Shown in pieces: positions 54,117 through 63,866 of a stretch of DNA of 64,000 nucleotides. Within the stretch, counting starts at the first letter, position 1; each line of letters opens with the position of its first letter. Source of the stretch: Rebecca billardiae RCC1528 (lineage: Eukaryota; Haptophyta); assembly GCA_965240325.2 (NCBI GenBank), contig OZ251225.1, positions 930,001 through 994,000 on the forward strand, read 5' to 3'. The notes under the pieces are model-generated. The model was not told the DNA's origin, did not search any database, and saw only the letters and a program-made list of their open reading frames with translations. A program made the translations under genes and the position numbers.

Positions 54117-54977
54117 TCAGAGGCCGTTCCCACTGCGCACGGCCACCAGCTCGATGTCGGCGATGAGGGACTCATCGTAGCGCCGCAGCATGCGCCTACG
54201 CGAGGCAAAGTTGGAAGGGCTGGGCTGCAGATCTGCAGCAAAGCAGGCGTCGTTCTCTTGGACGCGGGTAGTCGGCACAAGCGCCACGTCGGTGATGGTG
54301 GTGAGGCACTGAGCGTCGGGAAGCTTCCAGCCGCGCTCCGGCCGCACGTTGATCCGACGCCGCCCGCCGGGCTTCATGCCCCGGAGCGCCGCATCCAGCG
54401 CCGGCGCCACGCGCCCGCTGCCAATGGCGAGGTCGAAGGTGTCGCCGACCTTGTCGTCGTCTTCACCGTAGCCCACGCTGAAGATGGACGAGCCCTCACC
54501 CGAGAGCCCATCGCGTGAGCGCTTGCCCTGCCTGAGCACCCGATACCGGATACTGGCGACCGTATTCTCGCGCACCTCCTCACCGCCACTCCCACCCGGG
54601 GTGATGTCATAATAACGGTCGCCTTCAGGTGTGCGCTTGATAGAAGCGGCGTCCACCTCCTCGAAGAGGGTCGCTTCGCGCGCTTCGCCGAGCTCACGGC
54701 ACTCATCGACGGAGGAGCACGCCTGCCGCTCGCGCTTCGCGCCCTTGACCGGCGGGGTTGAGCCCTTGATAAGCGCACCGGCAGGCAAGCCGCCGGCAAT
54801 CAGCGCGCTGCCAACGGTGATGCTGGCGAGCCTTGCGACTGCGACGCGGCGCGGAGCGTCGGCGTTTGCGGAGGCCCGAGGAGCGGCACGCTGACAGCTG
54901 GCACTGGGCAGAGCCCGGTGCACAGGTGGGGCAAAGGCTGCAGCGAAAAGGAAGCCGAGGAGACCGGCCGACGGCAT
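54117..54977 (-). CDS. Plastid (thylakoid-lumen) FKBP-type prolyl isomerase
   Basis: 286 aa. Bipartite plastid targeting: signal peptide MPSAGLLGFLFAAA, then FAPPVHRALP with Phe at the likely cleavage site, the FAP-type motif of red-derived secondary plastids. Next is a transit stretch, then a second hydrophobic segment after twin Arg (RRVAVARLASITVGSALIAG), as in Tat-type lumen signals. The FKBP fold follows: VRENTVASIRYRVL, FDLAIGSGRVAPALDAALRG, MKPGGRRRINVRPERGW. Beyond it is a tail with YDESLIADIELVAVRSGN. The SGRVAPALDAALRGMKPG segment matches FKBP's G-x-V-I-x-x-W-x-x-x-L-x-x-M-x-x-G, with the Trp replaced by Leu, as in other lumenal FKBPs that may lack isomerase activity. Divergent from the zinc protein 107 bp away. 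Confidence 0.82.
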   Translation of the reverse strand: MPSAGLLGFLFAAAFAPPVHRALPSASCQRAAPRASANADAPRRVAVARLASITVGSALIAGGLPAGALIKGSTPPVKGAKRERQACSSVDECRELGEAREATLFEEVDAASIKRTPEGDRYYDITPGGSGGEEVRENTVASIRYRVLRQGKRSRDGLSGEGSSIFSVGYGEDDDKVGDTFDLAIGSGRVAPALDAALRGMKPGGRRRINVRPERGWKLPDAQCLTTITDVALVPTTRVQENDACFAADLQPSPSNFASRRRMLRRYDESLIADIELVAVRSGNGL

Positions 54978-55083
54978 CGTAATTGCTAAACGCGCTCGGG
55001 CCGCGCTCGTGAGCAGCGGCCGAAGTTTCCCGCGGCCGCGCGCGCTCCGGACCAAGACGGGGTTGGGATTCCCGGTGGCCGCG
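54978..55083. promoter_or_regulatory. Shared divergent region of two plastid-protein genes
   Basis: 106 bp between start codons of two predicted plastid proteins, suggesting a common promoter and co-expression. GC-rich with a gcggccg repeat; no TATA box. Confidence 0.5.
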
Positions 55084-55521
55084 ATGACGGCGCACCGCGC
55101 AACGCTGCTCGCTGCCCTCCTCGCGTGCCTCGGCGCCGCGGATGGGCTCGCCGCGTTCGTGCCGCCGAGCAGCCGAGTCCATACCCCATGCCGCACCGTG
55201 CGCGTCGCATCCCCCACGCTGATGTCTACACCCGACGAGCCGCCACCCGACGCTGTCGAGCCGAGCCCCGTGGAGCCGAGCATCGCTGACGCCACGGCGC
55301 CCACCAGCGCACCTGCCCCGAAGGAGCCAATCTGTGGCACGTGTGATGGGAGTGGCCGCATTGAGGGTGGGTGGGGCACGATTCCGGGCCTCAAATGGGT
55401 CAGCACCACCTTCGGCCTCCGTGCCTACCGCCCATGCCCAGAGTGTGCGCGTGCTGGGCGACGGTACAAACGCGTCGGGCAGAACCTGGACGAGATCTAT
55501 TTCGGGGGGCTCAAGGACTAA
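55084..55521 (+). CDS. Small plastid protein with DnaJ-type CxxC zinc motifs
   Basis: 145 aa from ATG 55084. Signal peptide LLAALLACLGAADGLA followed by AFVPPSSRVH, again an A-F-x-P plastid-entry motif. A Pro/Glu/Thr-rich linker follows. The C-terminal half has ICGTCDGSGRIEGG and YRPCPECARAGRRYKR, a pair of CxxC motifs like half of a DnaJ cysteine-rich domain, then DEIYFGGL. Such domains in plastids are known in BSD2- and PSA2-type assembly factors; orthology is not claimed. Head-to-head with the FKBP gene suggests a shared role in plastid protein folding. Confidence 0.7.
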   Translation: MTAHRATLLAALLACLGAADGLAAFVPPSSRVHTPCRTVRVASPTLMSTPDEPPPDAVEPSPVEPSIADATAPTSAPAPKEPICGTCDGSGRIEGGWGTIPGLKWVSTTFGLRAYRPCPECARAGRRYKRVGQNLDEIYFGGLKD

Positions 55522-56745
55522 ATGTAAGCGACCCGCACGCGCACTAGGCCAACAGCTCTACGACCCCACTTGCTTGCGTGCCGTGGCGAAGCCCGAAAGA
55601 CCCTTAGCAATACAAACTGACTGTGTCGACATTCCGTGACCGTCACACCGCTGCCGAGTCTGACGCTGACGCTGTCGCTTGTCGGCCACGGTGTGCACCA
55701 GTGCCAGTGGCACGATTCGTATAATAACGCGCGGATCACTGTTCGATCAATGCTTAAAAGTCTTACTGAGACAGTGTCGGTGAATCAAGTGAAAAGTCTT
55801 CATGGCCCGCGGTACTGTATCATAATCTGCATCAAACTTATTAGTTATTCAAAGAACATTATAATATATATATATTAACGACGTGGTATGCAACGGGCAG
55901 GCGTCAGAGTCAGCAAGCTGTAGCAGCAGATCGAGCAGCAGAGACAAACACCAGGATCAGCGCTCCTCGCCGTCGTCCCCCCCCCCTCGTAGTCGCCCAT
56001 CACTCCATCGCCGAGCGGAAGCTCGAGTCTCGACGCACCGTCTGGCGTCGACGCGCGCGCGCCACCGCGGTGGTCGCGGTGCCACGCGTCGTCAGCCGTC
56101 GTCTCGAAGTAGTCGTCGTATGCAGCGCCCCCGCGGGCGCGTGCCCCCGGGCGCACGTGCGCCATGCGCGCGCGGGCGATGAGCATCTTGGCCTGGCCAC
56201 GCAGGCAGCGCATGCCCCAGCTCGCGCCGCATGGTGCCGAGCAGCGCGCGCTCGGCGGCGGGGCGCGAGGGCGCGCTGAGGCGCGCGCGCCACGTGTCCC
56301 GCCCCATCTTGGCGATCTTCTTGAGGGTGAGGTCCACCTCCGCGCTCCACTCGCCAAACGCCCCCACGACAATATATATATATATAATTAATTAAAAAGG
56401 CACCGTACTAGCATTATTTACGCGGGCCCGATATTTTCCTGTCAGTTCATTAATTCAAGTCCGGCTGCAGGCAGCACCAGCCGTCGGCAGCCGTCGCAAC
56501 GCTTTGGCACCCCGACGACTTGCCGCGGCGACCGCACGCATTGCTTGCAGCCGCCGCTGCGGCAAGTCGTCCATCCTCCAAGCACGCGGCGGCAGCGTCT
56601 GAGCGCGCATGCCGTTAATTAACACCAGCGGCAGCAAGCACCCACTGCGCCGCTCGTGAAGCGTGCGGCGGCGTCCGTCGCGGGTGGCGCGGCCGCGCGC
56701 CGTGCCGCGCCCGCGCCGCCCGCCGCCGCGCTCGGCGCCGCGCGC
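55522..56745. other. Intergenic region carrying a retroelement fragment
   Basis: Holds copy 1 of the non-LTR element (55861-56371) between lower-GC flanks. 56455-56640 is GC-rich without a recognised frame. Confidence 0.5.
55861..56371 (-). mobile_element. 5'-truncated non-LTR retroelement, copy 1
   Basis: About 500 bp nearly identical to 61371-61865. On the minus strand it encodes the end of a protein: VVGAFGEWSAEVDLTLKKIA, GRDTWRARLSAPSRPA and ARARMAHVRPGARARGGAAY. I take this as the C-terminal tail of a reverse-transcriptase polyprotein, from memory of similar algal proteins. This copy has a 1-bp and a 7-bp insertion relative to copy 2, both frameshifting. Its 3' end, in the minus sense, runs into a TA tract. 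The 5' end stops at cacgacaat and is followed by a TA tract. Confidence 0.65.
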
Positions 56746-57558
56746 CTACTCCGTCTCGAACTTCTTCGGCGTCTGCAGCTGGAAGAGGCAGCAGAAGCCG
56801 TTGATGAAGATGATGAGCAGCAGCCCGCCAACCAGCAGGCCCATGAGGATGTCCGGCGTGAGCGGGATCTGCCTCATCTGCGTGTCGGCGTAGTTGAGGC
56901 GTCGGCGGTTTGACGCGCCGCCCATCTTGGGCGCGAACTCGAGCACCAGGTCCGACGGCACCGTCTTGTTGGCGGTGAGCACCGCCGCGTACCGGCCGGC
57001 CGTCGCCTCGTCCACGAGCTGGACGAGGTCGACGATGCGCTGGTCGTTCTCCTCCGACGGGCTGCCCACGTTGATGAGCACGAGCTCGCTCTCGCCGTTC
57101 GAGAGCATGCCCGAAGACTCCAGGTACGACGCCGCCTGCGAGCAGCAGACGCGGTGGCTCGTCGCGGGGCCGGCGGCGAGCGAGCTCTCGGCGAGCACGT
57201 ACGGCACCTCGAGCGAGGAGGGCGCGCCGGCGAGCATCGACTTGAAGCGCGAGAACTCGGGCGCGCGCGACACGAGATCCGAGCGCATCTGATCATACGC
57301 GAAGGCGAGCACCACCTCGGGCGACTCCTTGGGCGCGCGCATCAGCGGCATCGTCGCCTCGCGCTCCAGGCCCATCAGACGGTCCGCCGCATCCCACACC
57401 GCCGACGCCGGCACGTAGTCAGTGATGACATGGGTGTCGAAGATCGGCTGTCCGGCCCAGAAGTACGCCGGCACGGTCTGCAGCAGGCGCTCCTGCGCGC
57501 GTAGAGAGGCCGGGGAGGGCGCGGCACGCGGGACGCGCAGGGTGCGGCCGGCAGCCAT
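56746..57558 (-). CDS. V-ATPase accessory subunit S1/Ac45-like membrane protein
   Basis: 270 aa from ATG 57558. A single C-terminal membrane helix (PDILMGLLVGGLLLIIFING) is followed by a short cytosolic tail, FCCLFQLQTPKKFETE. This order, with Q-T-P near the end, is the pattern of Ac45/ATP6AP1 and BIG1-like V-ATPase assembly factors of the ER/vacuole. The lumenal part (EVVLAFAYDQMRSDLVSRAP, then LVLINVGSPSEENDQ) could be thioredoxin-like. No signal peptide is seen at this start (MAAGRTLRVPRAAPSPA), so a 5' exon upstream may be missing. Confidence 0.5.
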   Translation of the reverse strand: MAAGRTLRVPRAAPSPASLRAQERLLQTVPAYFWAGQPIFDTHVITDYVPASAVWDAADRLMGLEREATMPLMRAPKESPEVVLAFAYDQMRSDLVSRAPEFSRFKSMLAGAPSSLEVPYVLAESSLAAGPATSHRVCCSQAASYLESSGMLSNGESELVLINVGSPSEENDQRIVDLVQLVDEATAGRYAAVLTANKTVPSDLVLEFAPKMGGASNRRRLNYADTQMRQIPLTPDILMGLLVGGLLLIIFINGFCCLFQLQTPKKFETE

Positions 57559-58042
57559 TGCCAAATGAGGTTCGTTGCGATGCGCTCGCGCCGCTCCGCG
57601 CTCGGCTGTGAGGGTGGCGTGCTGGCGGGGACCGGGCCGGTCGCGTGGCTACGACCGCGCGGGGTGGTAAGCACGGCTGCGCACCTGCGCCGACGCCGCC
57701 CCCACCACCGCCGACGCGACAAGCAGCCGAGCACCGAGCATGAGTCCTCTGCTTGCACCTCCTCTCGGCGCACTGAGGCTGCTGTGCCGAAGGCTCGGCC
57801 CGCACTGACCACGCCCGCTTCATCGGGGGCAGGAGGCACCGGACCACGAGATGCACGGCCGCCTGCACCCGGATTCGAGCTGGGACAAGATCCGGACGCT
57901 GCGTCCGTACCTTACCCGGCGCCCTCGCTTGCTCGGTCGTCAGGGGAGCCCAAAGAGGGAGCCGAGCAGGCGTGAGGGCTGACACAGGGGCTGGCGGACG
58001 AGAAGCGCTCGTAACTGGGGAGACCGCCGCCGCCCCTCGCCC
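57559..58042. promoter_or_regulatory. Divergent intergenic region, S1-like/BET
   Basis: 484 bp between divergent starts. It may also contain an unseen first exon of the S1-like gene. No ORF with a signal peptide was found on the minus strand. Confidence 0.35.
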
Positions 58043-61033
58043 ATGAGCGTCGAGCCTGCCCCGCCGAGCCTGAGGATGTCTCTCGGACAGGCGCTGATCT
58101 CGCAGCGCCAGGCCGAGGTGTGCGCGCGCTGCGCGGGTGCGCTCACGGACCCCTGGAGGCCCGGTCGATGGCCGCCGCGGCTGACGCCCCGGGGCGCCCG
58201 CCATGCGCGTGCAGGACCTCAACCTCAAGCTTGCGGAGGGTGCGGACGACTCGGGCGGGTGGATCCTGATCCCAGCGAGCGATTCACGCGGGCCCCAGGT
58301 CAACGTGGTCACTCGCAAGGTGCGTGGCCACCGGGCGTAAGCCGCGGCTGTGCCCACGCGTGCTCCCACGGGTGCAGTGGCTCACGCGGCCCGCCTCGTG
58401 CGCACCGATGCGGTGCGCGCGTGCAGGTGGTGATCGGGACGCCACCCGCCCCTCTCGGCGTGGGCGCGGCGGGCCGAGGGAGCACAGCCATGTACCCATC
58501 GGCAGGGGCGCCGCGCACATCGTCGACACCGATGTTGCCGGGAGCGGGCGGCGCAGGCGTTCGCGATGCGAACGGCATCAAGCCGCTGCCGCCGTCGGTG
58601 CGCAGCGCGGCGCGCGCGCCCAGGACCGCGCGCCGCGCGCACCGCGCACCGCTCCGCGCCGCCTGCCGGCGCTCACGCGCTCGCGCCCCACACGGCCTCA
58701 CGGCGGGCGGGCGGGCGGCCACCACGCGCAGCGTAAGCGCGCAGACGGGGGCGGGAGCGATGGCGCCGCGGCGAAGCGGCCAAAGCCTGCGGGCAAGGGG
58801 AAAGGCGCGCTCTCGAGCCTGGAGCACAAAGAGTGCCTCAAGATCGTCGACCAGCTCATCGCCCACCCCAAGTCGTATTGGTTCCGCGAGCCGGTGAATC
58901 CGCTCCAGCTGCCGGACTACCACACAATTATTCAGCAGCCCATGGACCTGGGCACCGTCAAGGTGCGCGGCCGGGCGAAGCGCGGGCGGCGCGGCGGTGG
59001 GCGGCGCGAGGGGGACGCCGACGCCCGCGCCGCCCGCGCTCACCGGGCCCTGCACGCGCGCGCGCGCGCGCCCGCTCGGCTGCGCCGCGCGCAGCGCAAG
59101 CTGATCGGAGGCGAGTACACGAGTGTCACGGCGTTCGCGGACGAAATGCAGCTCATCTTCGCGAACTGCAAGACGTACAACGCGCCGGGCACGGACCCGT
59201 ACAAGAAGGGCGAGGACCTCGAGACCATGTTCGACAAGCGCTTCACCGCGCTCGAGAAGAAGCTCGAGGAGCGAGCCGCCGCGGGCGGCGGCAGCAGCGG
59301 CGGCAGCGGGGCGCGCCGCCCGAGCGGCGCCAAGGGCGCGCAGGGCGACATGATGGCGCAGATGCAGCAGATGATGGCGGCGGGCAACCCGATGGCCATG
59401 ATGATGCAGCAGATGATGGGCTCGAACCCGATGGCCGCGATGAACCCCATGGCCATGATGAACCCGATGATGTGGATGGGCATGATGGGCGGCCAGGGCG
59501 GTGCTGCCGCGGGCGGCGCCGATCAGATGCAGATGATGCAGCAGATGATGGCGCAGATGCAGCAGATGGCGGCGGGCGGCGGCGCGGGCGGCGGGGCTGG
59601 CGGGGGCATGCCCATGCCGTCCGCCGCGCAGCCCAACGGCGGCAGCGCGAAGGCGGCCGGCGGCAAGGCGGCCGCGCCGAAGCCCGCGCCCGCCCAGCGC
59701 GGGCCGATGTCCTTTGATGAGATGCGCCAGCTGACCGTGCAGATCGGCAAGCTCAAAGCCAACCAGGTGGCGAAGGTGGCGGACATCATCCGCCGGGAGT
59801 CGCCGCACCTGATCGCGCAGGGCGACGAGGTCAAGCTCGACCTCGACACGCTCGAGCCGCCCACGCTGTGGAAGCTCCACGACTACGTGAGCACGTGCAA
59901 GGGCGTGAATGCGAAGAAGAAGGCCGCGCCCGTCTCCTCCGACCAGCGCCTCGAGGCCGCCAAGGCGAAGGCGGCGGCGAGCAGGCAGAAGATCTCGGAG
60001 ATCAGCAAGCGCGCGGGCGGCAGCGCGCCCTACGTCGACCCACTCATGCCCCGCCCCGGCGCCGCGCCGACGAGCACGTCGAGGGGGACGGGCTCGCGCA
60101 AAGGTGCGCGCGCCCGCGCCGCGGGTCTGCTCCGCGCCGCGCGCCACGCGCCGCGCCCTCGGCGCCTCGCGCGCCGCGCCGCTGCAGCCAGCCGGTGGGT
60201 GCGCTCACACCGCGCACCGCGCACCGCCCCCTCGGCGCCCGCAGCTCCGGCCTTCGCGCCGCCCGCGCCGATGCCCTCGATGCCCTCGAAGAGCGCCTCG
60301 AGGACGGGCCCGTCCAAGTCGGTGGGGATGCCGGCCGGCGCCGCCGCGGCCGACGACTCGTCGAGCGATTCGTCCGACGGCGGCGCGCCCGCGCCCAAGG
60401 CGCCGCTGCTCGGCACGGGGGCGCTCCCCATGCCGATCGGCCGCGGCAAGACGGCGGCGAGCAGCGGCGGCACGGCGGGCGGGCTGCTCGGCAAGGCGCC
60501 GCTCCCGAACAAAGCCGCCTGGTCCAACCTCGCTCGGCCACAGGGCGCGCCGGCGCTCCCTGGCGGTCCGTCCAAGGCGTGGGGCCAGGCCGTGGCGGCG
60601 CGCCAGGCGACTGTTGCTCAGAAGGAGCAGGTGTGAGGCGAGCGAGCGCGGCGCGCGCGCCCGGCCGCCTGGCCGCCGCGCCGAGCACGCACGCACCGTG
60701 CCGCGCACCCCGGGCCTCAAGCGATGACCGCCGCCCCCGGCCGGCCGGCGCGTGCACGCACGGCGGCGGCGCCAGGCCGCCCTCACCCAGGCGCAGGCGG
60801 CGCGAGAGCGCGAGGCGGCCGCGGCGCGGCTCAAGGAGCAGCAGGAGCAGGACGCGGCGAAGGCGCGCGAGGAGGCCGAGACGGCCGAGCGCAAGAAGCT
60901 CGAGGAGCGCGAGGCCGCGCGCGCCAAGGCGCGCGCCGAGCGCGAGCAGATGTCGGGCATCAACATGTCTGAGCAGGCCTCGGTGATGCAGGCCTTCCAG
61001 GCGGGCTCGTTCGATGACCTGATGACGACGTGA
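58043..61033 (+). CDS. BET-family bromodomain protein (one bromodomain plus NET)
   Basis: Chromatin reader of acetylated histones. Model join(58043..58117,58215..58319,58427..58597,58732..58962,59095..60103,60245..60630,60776..61033), 744 aa; introns 97-145 bp. All introns join in phase (five in phase 0, one in phase 1). The bromodomain (~170-290) has CLKIVDQLIAHPKSYWFREP, PDYHTIIQQPMDLGTVK, and, after an intron within it, RKLIGGEYTSVTAFADEMQ and IFANCKTYNAP with the acetyl-lysine-binding Asn. A Met/Gln/Gly-rich linker follows, then the NET domain: MSFDEMRQLTVQIGKLKANQ, VADIIRRESPHL, LDLDTLEPPTLWKLHDYVS. A Ser/Ala-rich segment and charged helix end with MSGINMSEQASVMQAFQAG. One bromodomain is the plant GTE/protist arrangement. 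Confidence 0.9.
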
Positions 61034-61370
61034 GCGATGGCGGCTGGCGGTCCTGCTATTCGCGGCACCACCCGGGCAGCTGGCTTGTGGATTTCAACGG
61101 CAAGGTCTCAAGCATGGACGGCGCTCTGCGCCGAGGGGGAAAACTGGGGGCGGGGAAAGCTGCTGCACGTGCGCGCGCCCCGCCCATCAAGCAACACACA
61201 CACTTTGCCTGCCGAGGGTGGCCGCGGATCCTCAGACCCTTCTTTCTGTGGTCGGACTGGGAGTCCGAGAGTCTGTCGGCGCCATAAGACATCACCATCG
61301 ACGTCGTCGTTCATTCGTCATCATTGCCATGATTAAATTAAATACGACTTATAATATATATATATATATA
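61034..61370. other. Intergenic region
   Basis: Downstream of the BET stop. Contains a TA tract (61351-61374) that forms the 3' tail of retroelement copy 2. No gene. Confidence 0.5.
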
Positions 61371-61886
61371 TATTAACGACGTGGTATGCAACGGGCAGGC
61401 GTCAGAGTCAGCACTAGCTGTAGCAGCAGATCGAGCAGCAGAGACAAACACCAGGATCAGCGCTCCTCGCCGTCGTCCCCCCCCCCTCGTAGTCGCCCAT
61501 CACTCCATCGCCGAGCGGAAGCTCGACGCACCGTCTGGCGTCGACGCGCGCGCGCCACCGCGGTGGTCGCGGTGCCACGCGTCGTCAGCCGTCGTCTCGA
61601 AGTAGTCGTCGTATGCAGCGCCCCCGCGGGCGCGTGCCCCCGGGCGCACGTGCGCCATGCGCGCGCGGGCGATGAGCATCTTGGCCTGGCCACGCAGGCA
61701 GCGCATGCCCAGCTCGCGCCGCATGGTGCCGAGCAGCGCGCGCTCGGCGGCGGGGCGCGAGGGCGCGCTGAGGCGCGCGCGCCACGTGTCCCGCCCCATC
61801 TTGGCGATCTTCTTGAGGGTGAGGTCCACCTCCGCGCTCCACTCGCCAAACGCCCCCACGACAATCGGGACGATCGCGGGGAAGGT
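61371..61886 (-). mobile_element. 5'-truncated non-LTR retroelement, copy 2
   Basis: The longest copy. It matches copy 1 and extends about 20 bp further in the 5' direction, adding FPAIVPIV before VVGAFGEWSAEVD. The coding frame stays open from there through GMRCLRGQAKMLIARARMAH and FETTADDAWHRDHRGG to a stop in the terminal part. Its 3' end (ttaatatatata in minus sense) runs into a TA tract, and its 5' edge also meets one. This is consistent with target-primed insertion into or beside TA repeats. Confidence 0.65.
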
Positions 61887-61903
61887 ATATATATATATAT
61901 GAT

Positions 61904-61954
61904 TAAACTTTTCTGAGGATAGCGCACCAGCAATTTCCCTTGACCGCCATCCGG
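61904..61954 (-). repeat. 51-bp inverted repeat, left copy
   Basis: Reverse complement of 63816-63866 with two mismatches by eye (ccggatggcggtcaaggga then a-a or t-t before ttgctggtgcgctatc). It abuts the 5' edge and TA tract of retroelement copy 2. Confidence 0.8.
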
Positions 61955-63466
61955 GCCGAAGTGGCGCAAAATGGCGGTTGCCCCGTTTGGGCGCCCTTCC
62001 GCGCCTTCGAGCGGCTCGTGCGCGTCGGGAAGTGCGCCGAAGCGTATCCGGAGCATGCTCCATCGACGCGTCGCACTGCCGGGCCCTCGTATGCGAGCCC
62101 ATGCCGACGTCTGAGTGCGCCTCGCTGCGCACGGTACAGCTTGACGGTACACGGCACGATTGGGCCCGCGAGCAGCCTCGTGCGCGCGACCGAGCCAGAG
62201 GTGGTCGTCAAGAGTAGCACGAGCGGCGGCACACGAGCGGGGCTGGTCGTTGCCGAATATCTGACGCACCAATCGACCTCGCGCAGACCCGTCTGCTCGT
62301 TTGTGCGCGTGTTGGAAAGGATGAGCAGCTGCGTGCAAACGCCGAGCGCACAGATGAGGCGTGGGCGAGCGAAGGGGCGGCGAGGGCCGGCGCGTGCGCG
62401 CGCGTAAATTCGAGCCTCCCCATACGCATCGAAACACACCGCGCTCGCTCGTCGAGCTGCGCACGGGTATCGGTGCGCGCGCGCCAACGCGGCGCGCAGT
62501 GAACGCGCCCGGCGAATGCACACCTGCTCGCGCGCGCACGCGCACGTGATGGACCGAGGAGGTCGCGCGAGCATGCGCGATGTGTCTGGATGGAGCGTGT
62601 AGGAGGTGTAGGCTACGCTCCGCACGCGCTCCGCCACCGTGCACCGCGCTGCCCCTCGTCCACGCGATCGCCGCCGAGCCCAGATTCAAACGCGCGCGAG
62701 CCCGCGAGCGCGCCTCCGAGCAGCGCTTGCAGCAATCGTGTCGAAGGCTTGGCGAGAGGCAGATGTGCATGGCAAGTAGCGCCATGGGGGTGCCCATCAC
62801 GCACACACACCCGCGCACGCTCGCCGCACCACCTCGTCGTGCCCACGTTCAGCGCGCGGGGCGCACTTTGCGCCTCGAGCAGCTGCCGAGCGGCTCCCGC
62901 GCGCGGCGCGCGCAGCGAGTAGAACTCAGCCAATGGTCCGAGGGCGAGCCGGCCGAGCGTCGTGCGTGACGCACATGGACCTGGTGCAACGCCGCGTACC
63001 ACTCGCAGCCACCATCGCGCCCGTACCAGCGAGCTGTGGCCGCCGCCGACACCCCAAAGCAGCCCAGCCGTCAGCGCGCGACAGCCGACGAGCGCGCGAC
63101 GCGCGCGTGCACCACCGTGATGAGCACGGATGAGCGCGCGCGCCCGTGTCGTAGCCCAGGTGGGGTCCCCCGATCGCACGCACCACCGCGCTGCCACGCC
63201 TTCGACCATCTTGTGTCACCACGCGGGCACACGCCGGGCAGGCGGCGGGGGCAGCCCGCTCGGCAAACGGTCAGCGCGCAGCGAGGATGGAGTCCGGCGA
63301 GGGGCGACCGGAGTGTCCGGCGCGACGGAGGTGGTCCACGCCGTGGTCGCCGACGCGTTCCTCACCACCTCCGAGGCCGTGGTGGCCGCACGGGAGAAGG
63401 AATGCTCCCAGTCGCACCCTTTGCAGTGCTCCTTTGCGCGCGCACGCAGCGCCAACGAGCGAAAGC

Positions 63467-63541
63467 GTTTAGCGGGACCTAGTCCGGGGCTCAAGGGTAC
63501 CATCATCAAAGAATGGAATGCGTGCAAAGGTCCCGCTAAAC
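63467..63541. repeat. Foldback with 14-bp perfect arms
   Basis: Arms gtttagcgggacct (63467-63480) and aggtcccgctaaac (63528-63541) around a 47-base loop. It could be a small foldback element or an RNA hairpin. No other copy was seen in the window. Confidence 0.7.
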
Positions 63542-63815
63542 AAATTTTGTGTCGCCCGTGCCGCGCGCGCGCGAGCACGGCCAATGCGGCTCCTTGCACA
63601 TCTGCTGCAGATCGGCTCGTGCTCGGCGAGCGCGGCGAGGAGGAAGGTGCGCGCTCGCGAGCTGGCGCACCTGGGAGTCCTCGCGGCCTCCGAGCAGAAA
63701 GAGCGCGTCGAGCGCAACGCCGCAGGTCGCACGGTCGCGATCTCGCGAGAGCGGTGGTGCGAGGGCGGGCCTCGCCATCGCGCGTTTCTGCGTCCAAACG
63801 CGGCCTCCGTAAAAT

Positions 63816-63866
63816 CCGGATGGCGGTCAAGGGATTTTGCTGGTGCGCTATCCTCAGAAAAGTTTA
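63816..63866 (+). repeat. 51-bp inverted repeat, right copy
   Basis: Pairs with 61904-61954, about 1.86 kb apart. Frames through both encode MAVKG-x-CWCAILRKV on opposite strands. The sequences diverge outside the match. Confidence 0.8.

Noticed and set aside
61500-62132. 210-aa minus frame as a complete gene
   Set aside because: Its N-terminal third comes from DNA outside the retroelement copy and a TA microsatellite; only the C-terminal part is element-derived.
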